From the NCBI GenBank assembly GCA_900752845.1, contig CAADWU010000041.1, forward strand, positions 1 through 9,851: 9,851 bases of DNA, given 5' to 3'. A model generated the notes under the pieces. The model saw only the letters and a program-made list of their open reading frames with translations. It was not told the DNA's origin and did no database searches. The translations under genes and the position numbers were made by a program. Numbering within the stretch: position 1 is the first letter of the stretch; each line of letters opens with the position of its first letter. Of this stretch, positions 5,783 to 9,851 are shown one piece after another. This DNA is from Candidatus Gastranaerophilales bacterium (GTDB lineage: Bacteria > Cyanobacteriota > Vampirovibrionia > Gastranaerophilales > Gastranaerophilaceae).

Positions 5783-5788
5783 TATAAT
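5783..5788 (+). promoter_or_regulatory. -10 box placed for a leaderless transcript
   Basis: A perfect TATAAT ends 6 nt before the ATG at 5795, so the expected start site is the A of the start codon. There is no Shine-Dalgarno. The -35 region is weak, which suits activation or control from the adjacent inverted repeats. Confidence 0.6.
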
Positions 5789-5794
5789 CTGAAT

Positions 5795-6004
5795 ATGATA
5801 ATAATTAATATTTATAATGTTAAATGGAAAAGAAAATATACTTATAAAGAGATAGCCAAGTTTTCTGGTTTAAGTGATGCAACAATTACTAAAATAACCA
5901 GAGGTGAACACGTTGACTTGAAATTGAGTACTCTTGAAAAACTTGCTAAATTTTTTGAATGCTCTGTTAAAGATTTATTGGTTGAAGTGCCTGACAAGAA
6001 TTAA
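5795..6004 (+). CDS. small XRE/Cro-type HTH regulator, 69 aa
   Basis: This is a single-domain DNA-binding protein. KRKYTYKEIAKFSGLSDATI (residues 12-31) holds the first helices and turn, and TKITRGEHVDLKLSTLEKLA the recognition helix and third helix. KFFECSVKDLLVEV closes the domain, as in Cro/C1-type proteins. Its AT-rich codons match its neighbours. It is probably translated from a leaderless mRNA. The stop lies 7 nt before the -35 of the antisense promoter of locus 2, so read-through from this gene would extend into the antisense RNA and counter the convergent tiny-peptide gene. That link is positional inference only. Confidence 0.85.
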   Translation: MIIINIYNVKWKRKYTYKEIAKFSGLSDATITKITRGEHVDLKLSTLEKLAKFFECSVKDLLVEVPDKN

Positions 6005-6010
6005 GTACAC

Positions 6011-6038
6011 TTGAAATCTTATTAAAACATGTTATAAT
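6011..6038 (+). promoter_or_regulatory. antisense promoter, locus 2
   Basis: TTGAAA (6011-6016), 16-bp spacer, TGT then TATAAT (6033-6038): an extended -10 with perfect hexamer. AGGG starts 8 nt after the -10. Hexamers, spacer length, TG motif and start region match the antisense promoter at 4479-4506 almost exactly. Confidence 0.85.
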
Positions 6039-6046
6039 ATAAATAT

Positions 6047-6083
6047 AGGGTGGCTGTCCTGCCAGACAGCCGTTACAGACCCT
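6047..6083. other. hairpin shared by antisense RNA 5' end and peptide-2 mRNA 3' end
   Basis: AGGGT (6047-6051) pairs with ACCCT (6079-6083), and GGCTGTC (6052-6058) pairs with GACAGCC (6065-6071) around a 6-nt loop, with one asymmetric bulge. The outer arm overlaps the peptide stop codon. It corresponds to 4421-4470 of locus 1, with different inner sequence but the same outer AGGG/CCCT clamp. Confidence 0.7.
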
Positions 6084-6156
6084 AAATGAAATAAACAATT
6101 AAATCAATTAAAAGCCTTATGCCTAGTAAGGCTTTTTTTATTATTGTTCTTTCCAT
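6082..6156 (-). CDS. 24-aa hydrophobic peptide, putative type I toxin (locus 2)
   Basis: The peptide begins MERTIIKKALLG and ends LIDLIVYFI. It has the same length as the locus-1 peptide and the same M-x-R-x-I-I-K-x-A opening, but the C-terminal half differs. Charges are concentrated in the first half (E2, R3, K7, K8, R14), with D18 inside a hydrophobic tail that could span or disturb a membrane. AGAAAGGAGGTGAT (6173-6160) lies 3 nt before the ATG and is a 14-nt complement of a typical 16S 3' end. The ORF is overlapped by an antisense RNA whose terminator lies in codons 8-16. Function as a toxin is inferred from architecture; an unrelated small membrane peptide remains possible. Confidence 0.8.
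   Translation of the reverse strand: MERTIIKKALLGIRLLIDLIVYFI
6110..6139 (+). terminator. intrinsic terminator of antisense RNA 2, inside the peptide ORF
   Basis: AAAGCCTTA (6111-6119) and TAAGGCTTT (6127-6135) form a perfect 9-bp stem with a 7-nt loop, followed by Ts to 6139. An extra A-T pair extends the base. It is a textbook Rho-independent terminator on the plus strand, lying in the minus-strand peptide ORF. Confidence 0.9.
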
Positions 6157-6205
6157 CTTATCACCTCCTTTCTACCCTTGTTACAGCATTACTTGTTGTG
6201 TAGTC

Positions 6206-6228
6206 GGAGGTTAGCAGGTCTAACCCTA
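6206..6228 (-). promoter_or_regulatory. 5' stem-loop and anti-Shine-Dalgarno in peptide-2 leader
   Basis: On the minus strand, GGTTAG (6225-6220) pairs with CTAACC (6214-6209) around a 5-nt loop at the predicted mRNA 5' end. CCTCC (6210-6206) shares its first two bases with this stem and can pair with the Shine-Dalgarno GGAGG (6168-6164). The stem-loop and the masking interaction could therefore be alternatives. Locus 1 has the same elements in the same order. Confidence 0.55.
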
Positions 6229-6235
6229 CGAATTT

Positions 6236-6241
6236 ATTATA
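6236..6241 (-). promoter_or_regulatory. -10 box of tiny-peptide locus 2
   Basis: A perfect TATAAT on the minus strand (6241-6236) puts the transcription start near 6228, at the base of the leader stem-loop, giving a leader of about 72 nt. The -35 is weak (TTTATT at the right distance). Confidence 0.5.
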
Positions 6242-6282
6242 GTATGACTTTGTTAAAAAATAAATATTATTAAAATATTTTA

Positions 6283-6684
6283 CTATTTCTTTAAATAATC
6301 TTCAAATGTTTTTATGTTAACCTTGTAGCCGCAGCCGTCATGAAGTTTGCCTGCAAAGTTAATCCTTTTTGCAGGGTATTTTCTGCACATTGGAAGTCTG
6401 TTTTTATAGTCAGAGCAAAGTCCTTCTTTAGTAACAAGTTTGCAAGCGAAAATAAGATTGCCTTCTTCATCACGACCTTTTATATAAAATCTCTTGTATG
6501 CAGGAAAAAGAAACTGCATTATTTTGAATTCTTTTTCCGTATATGTATCGTAACTATACATATAATTACAGCATTTACCGCATTTTTTGCACTCGCCCGT
6601 AATCTCATATGTTACTTTTTCAGGTACAAAATATGAACGGATTTCATTAAATATTACGTATAAAAAATCAAATATATTTGCCAT
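6283..6684 (-). CDS. YkgJ-family cysteine-cluster protein
   Basis: This 133-aa protein has the CxxCGxCC core of the YkgJ/UPF0153 family, which is thought to bind zinc or an Fe-S cluster. CKKCGKCC spans residues 32-39, followed by further cysteines at 81, 90, 100 and 118. The RLPMCRKYP and GCGY blocks near the C-terminus are also family-like. The N-terminal 20 residues are hydrophobic but short of a clear signal peptide. I chose the ATG at 6682-6684: the frame extends 16 codons upstream, but that would overlap the start of the divergent PBP gene. No Shine-Dalgarno is seen, and a TATAAA box lies only 9 nt before the ATG, so the mRNA may be nearly leaderless. Biochemical role unknown. Confidence 0.85.
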   Translation of the reverse strand: MANIFDFLYVIFNEIRSYFVPEKVTYEITGECKKCGKCCNYMYSYDTYTEKEFKIMQFLFPAYKRFYIKGRDEEGNLIFACKLVTKEGLCSDYKNRLPMCRKYPAKRINFAGKLHDGCGYKVNIKTFEDYLKK

Positions 6685-6689
6685 TACAT

Positions 6690-6704
6690 ATATTTTATAA
6701 TAAA
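6690..6704. promoter_or_regulatory. overlapping divergent -10 boxes, ykgJ-like / PBP genes
   Basis: On the plus strand, TATAAT at 6696-6701 is about 30 nt before the PBP start codon. On the minus strand the same bases read TATTATAAAA, giving a -10 close to the YkgJ-type ATG. The -35 regions are weak in both directions, so the two genes probably compete for this site. Confidence 0.4.
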
Positions 6705-6730
6705 ATAATGGAGTTGACGAGGGAGAGCTC

Positions 6731-8887
6731 ATGGCAAAATATTATGTAAACAGAAATTATAATGCTAAAGAAATGGCAAAAGCAAATATATCAAAGAACA
6801 GTAAGAAAAAAGGCGGATTTTTTTCCACTTTAAAATTTATTTTTATAATGGGATGTGCTTGCGTACTTGCAGGTGTTGCTTCTTTGCAGCTATACCTTTC
6901 TTCGCTTCCTCCGATTAACAATTTGGAGCAGTTTAAGCCGAATATTGTCACAAAAATTTATTCATCTGACGGCGAAATAATTAAAACTTTCACAGCTTAT
7001 ACGTACGAAAAAATTGAGCTGAAAGATATTCCCGAAAACCTTAAAAAGGCTTTAATTGCAACCGAAGATAAAAACTTTTACCGTCACCACGGTTACGATA
7101 TGACAGGTTTGGCACGTTCAACAGTGCAAAACCTTATGGCAGGACACGTTGTACAAGGGGCAAGTACCATTACACAGCAGCTTGCAAGGGTTTTATTCCT
7201 TAACAACGAAAGAACTTTTGACAGAAAGTTAAAAGAATTGTTTATTGCTGCAAGAATTGAAAAAACAATTTCTAAAGACCAGATTTTAGAAATGTATATG
7301 AATAACGTTTATCTGGGCGCAGGTGCTTATGGTGTAGAAGGTGCTGCGCAAATCTACTTTGATAAACACTTAAAAGATTGTGATTTATCTGAGCTGGCAT
7401 TGATTGCTGGTTTGCCTCAGGCTCCGTCTGTTTATTCTCCATTCAACAATATGGATTTGGCAGTAAAAAGACGTAATCAGGTTCTGATGCGTATGTACAA
7501 GATGAGATACATAACAAAAGATGAATATACACAGGCTAAAGAAGAAAAAGTAAAGCTGGCTAAAATGCCGCAATACTATACAACCAATAAAGCTCCTTAT
7601 TTCTGTGATTATGTAATGAAAGAGCTTGAAAAATTAGGTTTTGATGAAACAGAAATTTCTCAAGGCGGTTATAAAGTTGTAACAACACTTGATTATAAAG
7701 CTCAAAAAGCTGTAAATGATGCTATTGTAAATAATTTAAGAAACTATGGTTTGACAAAAGATAACAATCAGGCTGCTGTATTTGCTTTCAGCCCTATTGA
7801 CGGTAAAATCTTAGCTTATGCAGGCGGAAAAGATTATACAAAGAGCCAGTATGACAGGGTTACGCAGGCAGTAAGACCTCCTGGATCATCATTTAAACCT
7901 TTTGTTTATGCCGCTGCAATGGAAAAAGGCATAAGTCCGAACGATATGATTGAGGACAGACCTGTAACTCTGGGAAAATGGTCGCCTCACAATTACGGTA
8001 ACAAGTACAGAGGAAAAATTCCCGTATATACAGCTTTGATGGTTTCATCAAACGTTTGTGCCGCAAGAATGATTGAAGAAGTCGGTGTTCGTGCCGTAAT
8101 TCAAACAGCAAGAGTTCTGGGTATAGAAACTCCTCTTGAATATGACTACACAATTGCACTCGGCTCTAACGGTGTTAAGCTTTTTGAATTTACAAGAGCA
8201 TACGGGGCATTTGCTAACGGCGGTTTTGTTGTTCAGCCTTATTCCGTTGAACGTGTTGAAACTTCACGTGGAAAAGTTGTTTATAAAGCTCCGAAAACAA
8301 AAGTTTCACACCAATTAAGCATGAATACTGCCGCTGAAATGACAGCAATGCTGAAAACAGTTATGACAAACGGTACAGGACGTGCAGCTTCTATCGGAAA
8401 GCCTGCTGCAGGTAAAACAGGTACGACAGATGATAACAAAGATGCTTACTTTGTTGGTTATACGCCTAATATTGTAACAGGTGTATGGGTTGGTAATGAT
8501 GACAATACTGTTATGTCAAAAATAGTTCAGGGCGGTACTGTTCCTGCTCTTATCTGGCGTGACGTTATGAAAGTTGCAACAGAACCATACGGAAAAGCAG
8601 AATTCAATTATCCCGAAGTTCAGTTAATACCTTTTGCAGCCGGTTCTAATGTTAAAATCATTGGCGGCGATGAAAATACTGAAAAACCTAAAGAGGAAGA
8701 AGAAAAACCTGTAAATCTCGATGAGGTTACGGCTGTAACTCCTGCTGATGTAATTAAAAATGCCAATAAAAAAAATTCAGAGCCTGCCGGTGTTACAGCA
8801 CCTGTTGTGCCTAAACCTGCAGCTCCGGCAAAACCTGCTGCTGCCCCCGTTCCTATTCCGATGGCTGTTCCGGAAAGTCTTCACTAG
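6731..8887 (+). CDS. class A penicillin-binding protein (PBP1A family)
   Basis: This bifunctional peptidoglycan synthase is anchored in the inner membrane by residues 33-56. The transglycosylase (GT51) domain carries EDKNFYRHHGYD (112-123, catalytic Glu112), QGASTITQQLARV (142-154), RKLKE (165-169) and MYMNNVYLGAGAYG (188-201). The transpeptidase domain has all three penicillin-binding motifs: SSFK (386-389, nucleophile Ser386), SSN (439-441) and KTGT (562-565). It ends in a disordered Glu/Lys/Pro/Ala-rich tail from about residue 645. The 718-aa length is usual. The ATG at 6731 follows GAGGGAG. The gene is divergent from the YkgJ-like gene and 17 nt upstream of RNase HIII, an apparent operon. 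Confidence 0.97.
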   Translation: MAKYYVNRNYNAKEMAKANISKNSKKKGGFFSTLKFIFIMGCACVLAGVASLQLYLSSLPPINNLEQFKPNIVTKIYSSDGEIIKTFTAYTYEKIELKDIPENLKKALIATEDKNFYRHHGYDMTGLARSTVQNLMAGHVVQGASTITQQLARVLFLNNERTFDRKLKELFIAARIEKTISKDQILEMYMNNVYLGAGAYGVEGAAQIYFDKHLKDCDLSELALIAGLPQAPSVYSPFNNMDLAVKRRNQVLMRMYKMRYITKDEYTQAKEEKVKLAKMPQYYTTNKAPYFCDYVMKELEKLGFDETEISQGGYKVVTTLDYKAQKAVNDAIVNNLRNYGLTKDNNQAAVFAFSPIDGKILAYAGGKDYTKSQYDRVTQAVRPPGSSFKPFVYAAAMEKGISPNDMIEDRPVTLGKWSPHNYGNKYRGKIPVYTALMVSSNVCAARMIEEVGVRAVIQTARVLGIETPLEYDYTIALGSNGVKLFEFTRAYGAFANGGFVVQPYSVERVETSRGKVVYKAPKTKVSHQLSMNTAAEMTAMLKTVMTNGTGRAASIGKPAAGKTGTTDDNKDAYFVGYTPNIVTGVWVGNDDNTVMSKIVQGGTVPALIWRDVMKVATEPYGKAEFNYPEVQLIPFAAGSNVKIIGGDENTEKPKEEEEKPVNLDEVTAVTPADVIKNANKKNSEPAGVTAPVVPKPAAPAKPAAAPVPIPMAVPESLH

Positions 8888-8904
8888 TTTAAAAGGATTT
8901 TGTA

Positions 8905-9537
8905 ATGTCAGAATTTATTTCACATATTGGAACAGATGAATCAGGTAAAGGAGATTTTTTCGGACCGCTTGTTATAGCAGGTGTTCTTGCCGATGAAAAA
9001 TCTGCTCAATTTTTTCTTGATTTAGGAATTAAAGACAGCAAAAAATTGTCTGATAAAAAAATGCTGACTATGGCAGTTGAGATAAAAAAACACGCTCCGC
9101 ATTCTATTATTGCTATATCAAATTCTAAGTATAACGAGCTTTACAGCAATATACGAAATCTGAATAAACTTCTTGCCTGGGGACATGCACGTGCAATAGA
9201 AAACATCTTAAACAGCAGTAATTGCGAATATGCATTGTCTGACAAATTCGGTGATGAAAGTTTGATTAAATCTGCTCTTATGAAAAACGGAAGAAGTATC
9301 AGACTTGAACAAATGTGTAAGGCAGAAAGCGACATAGCAGTTGCAGCAGCATCTGTTCTTGCACGTGCAACCTTTGTTCAAAAAATTCAGGCTATGGAAG
9401 AAACATACGGTGTTAAATTCCCGAAAGGCTGTTCGGGACTTGTAAAAGATGCTGCCGCAGAATTCATAAAAAAATACGGAAAAGAAAGATTGCCTGAAGT
9501 TTGTAAAGTTCATTTTAAAACTTATAATGAAGTATAG
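8905..9537 (+). CDS. rnhC: ribonuclease HIII, short form
   Basis: This enzyme cleaves the RNA strand of RNA-DNA hybrids. GTDESGKGDFFGPLVIAGV (residues 9-27) is the HIII version of the type 2 RNase H signature and holds catalytic Asp11 and Glu12. DSKKLSDKK (44-52), NLNKLLAWGHARAI (85-98), SDKFGD (112-117, Asp113) and AESDIAVAAASVLAR (140-154) follow in order. At 210 aa it is about 90 residues shorter than well-studied Firmicute RNase HIII, and the N-terminal TBP-like substrate-binding domain is missing. AAAAGGA at 8891-8897 supports the ATG at 8905. It is co-directional with, and 17 nt after, the PBP gene. HIII rather than HII is chosen on the DESGKGDFFGPL motif. Confidence 0.92.
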   Translation: MSEFISHIGTDESGKGDFFGPLVIAGVLADEKSAQFFLDLGIKDSKKLSDKKMLTMAVEIKKHAPHSIIAISNSKYNELYSNIRNLNKLLAWGHARAIENILNSSNCEYALSDKFGDESLIKSALMKNGRSIRLEQMCKAESDIAVAAASVLARATFVQKIQAMEETYGVKFPKGCSGLVKDAAAEFIKKYGKERLPEVCKVHFKTYNEV

Positions 9538-9550
9538 TGTGATATACTTC
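9529..9550 (+). repeat. perfect hairpin across the rnhC stop codon
   Basis: GAAGTATA (9529-9536) and TATACTTC (9543-9550) form an 8-bp stem with a 6-nt loop overlapping the stop codon. No T-run follows, so it is a weak terminator at best. It may protect the operon mRNA end. Confidence 0.45.
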
Positions 9551-9555
9551 TTCAC

Positions 9556-9584
9556 TTGTGAAAAATTCAAAAATCGTTTATAAT
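9556..9584 (+). promoter_or_regulatory. promoter of third tiny ORF
   Basis: TTGTGA (9556-9561), a 17-bp spacer and a perfect TATAAT (9579-9584). The predicted start near 9591 gives a leader of about 24 nt, much shorter than those of loci 1 and 2, with no stem-loop or CCTCC element. Confidence 0.7.
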
Positions 9585-9614
9585 AATAAAACAAATAACA
9601 CAAGGAGTGAAAGT

Positions 9615-9665
9615 ATGAAAAGAAGATTAATTAAACACGCATTGCACGGGGGGGGGGCCCCCTAG
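9615..9665 (+). pseudogene. third tiny-peptide ORF, interrupted or mis-assembled
   Basis: AAGGAGTGA (9602-9610) precedes an ATG whose product begins MKRRLIKHALHG, matching the locus-2 peptide (MERTIIKKALLG) at 7 of 12 positions, including R3, I6, K7 and A9. The reading then enters a G10C5 run and stops after 17 residues (GGGAPP tail), with no hydrophobic second half. The homology ends exactly at the G-run. The antisense terminator expected in this ORF has only one arm present: minus-strand GTGCAATGCGTG followed by TTTAATT. Either a true family member is broken here by missing sequence, or this is a decayed copy. A coincidental short ORF is less likely given the promoter and Shine-Dalgarno. 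Confidence 0.5.
9648..9662. other. G10C5 run, possible assembly artefact
   Basis: Ten Gs followed directly by five Cs are out of character for this AT-rich DNA. A G-run meeting a C-run is what results if reads from both sides decay to poly-G at the same spot and are overlapped. The site lies where a strong hairpin is expected. A genuine GC clamp cannot be excluded. Confidence 0.6.
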
Positions 9666-9711
9666 AAGCACTCCTTAAGCGCTTTCCAAAGGGTTGCAAT
9701 AATACAAAGAG

Positions 9712-9744
9712 TTATTATTGTGATGTATTATATCACAATAATAA
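9712..9744. repeat. perfect 13-bp inverted repeat upstream of pilin gene
   Basis: TTATTATTGTGAT (9712-9724) and ATCACAATAATAA (9732-9744) are perfect reverse complements separated by 7 bp. The right arm overlaps the pilin Shine-Dalgarno (AAGGA, 9743-9747). On the minus strand the centre contains TGATATAAT (9735-9727), an extended -10 pointing back toward the third tiny ORF. It could be an operator, an RNA hairpin masking the pilin ribosome binding site, or both. No T-run follows, so it is not a terminator. Confidence 0.65.
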
Positions 9745-9754
9745 GGAAGTTTGT

Positions 9755-9851
9755 ATGAAAAAAGCGTTTACGCTTGCCGAAATGATGGTTGTAATGCTCA
9801 TCTTGAGCATCGTTTTGGCAGCAATGGCACCAGTAATGACAACCAGAAACA
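9755..9851 (+). CDS. type IV pilin-like / pseudopilin protein, 5' part only
   Basis: The 32 visible codons begin MKKAFTLAEMMVVML and continue into a hydrophobic helix ending near APVMTTRN. This is a class III prepilin signal: a short basic leader, cleavage expected between Ala4 and Phe5, Glu at +5 of the mature protein, and an N-terminal helix used for both membrane retention and filament packing. Glycine, the usual residue before the cut, is replaced by alanine. AAGGA at 9743-9747 lies 7 nt before the ATG. The gene runs off the window, so subtype (pilus, competence, secretion or phage-like fibre) cannot be told. The MTTR segment recalls pilin-like proteins of Gastranaerophilales. Confidence 0.85.
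   Translation, partial: MKKAFTLAEMMVVMLILSIVLAAMAPVMTTRN

Larger units (their letters stand above)
6046..6140 (+). ncRNA. putative antisense antitoxin RNA 2
   Basis: A plus-strand RNA of about 95 nt is predicted between the promoter at 6011-6038 and the terminator at 6110-6139. It would begin with the AGGGT/GGCTGTC hairpin and be fully complementary to the 3' half of the tiny-peptide mRNA, from its 3' hairpin back to about codon 6. Both ends are better defined than at locus 1 because the terminator has a clean stem and seven Ts. Expression is not shown. Confidence 0.75.

Noticed and set aside
6160..6173. ATCACCTCCTTTCT, identical to a 16S rRNA 3' tail
   Set aside because: No other rRNA sequence flanks it; on the minus strand it is the extended Shine-Dalgarno of the tiny peptide.
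9208..9603. 131-aa minus-strand ORF opposite RNase HIII
   Set aside because: The translation is an antisense shadow of a motif-complete rnhC; cysteine/phenylalanine-rich composition is typical of such shadows.
1..9851. tRNA genes, CRISPR arrays, insertion sequences
   Set aside because: No cloverleaf-like sequence, regularly spaced repeat, transposase motif or terminal inverted repeat was seen.

Overview
The window is AT-rich bacterial DNA with housekeeping genes and small accessory loci. The best guess for the source is a gut non-photosynthetic cyanobacterium (Melainabacteria/Vampirovibrionia, Gastranaerophilales-like). The main clue is the cut-off pilin-like protein at the right edge, which has an FTLAE prepilin signal followed by an MVVMLILSIV...APVMTTRN N-terminus that I associate with that group. 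RNase HIII, a stand-alone CinA C-terminal domain and a class A PBP fit but do not prove this. The taxonomy is inference.

Layout: an unrecognised 164-aa protein with its own terminator (144-701); an all-helical protein resembling MgtE N-domain repeats (786-1697), ending against a convergent XRE regulator (1698-1916); a stand-alone LuxR/GerE-type HTH protein with a perfect consensus promoter (1937-2233); convergent pncC (2230-2754), divergent from replicative helicase dnaB (2856-4232). An accessory interval follows (4233-6282): a tiny hydrophobic-peptide locus, a frameshifted DUF1796-type gene, two XRE regulators whose -10 boxes sit next to their start codons, and a second tiny-peptide locus. 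Housekeeping resumes with a YkgJ-type cysteine-cluster protein (6283-6684) divergent from a class A penicillin-binding protein (6731-8887) that forms an operon with RNase HIII (8905-9537). The right edge has a third tiny ORF related to the other two, interrupted by an odd G10C5 run, then a perfect 13-bp inverted repeat and the pilin start.

The most interesting content is the pair of tiny loci at 4245-4506 (+) and 6011-6241 (-). Each encodes a peptide of exactly 24 residues that begins M-x-R-x-I-I-K-x-A and is otherwise hydrophobic. Each has a Shine-Dalgarno with 13-14 nt of complementarity to a typical 16S 3' tail, a short 5' leader with a 5'-terminal stem-loop and a CCTCC anti-SD element, and a 3' hairpin starting at the stop codon. 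Each also has an opposing promoter of near-identical design (ACACTTGAA, then TGTTATAAT, then AGGG) that would make an antisense RNA of about 95-110 nt ending at an intrinsic terminator inside the peptide ORF. This is the layout of a type I toxin-antitoxin module. I do not recognise the peptide family, so it may be undescribed. Toxicity and antisense control are inferred from architecture only.
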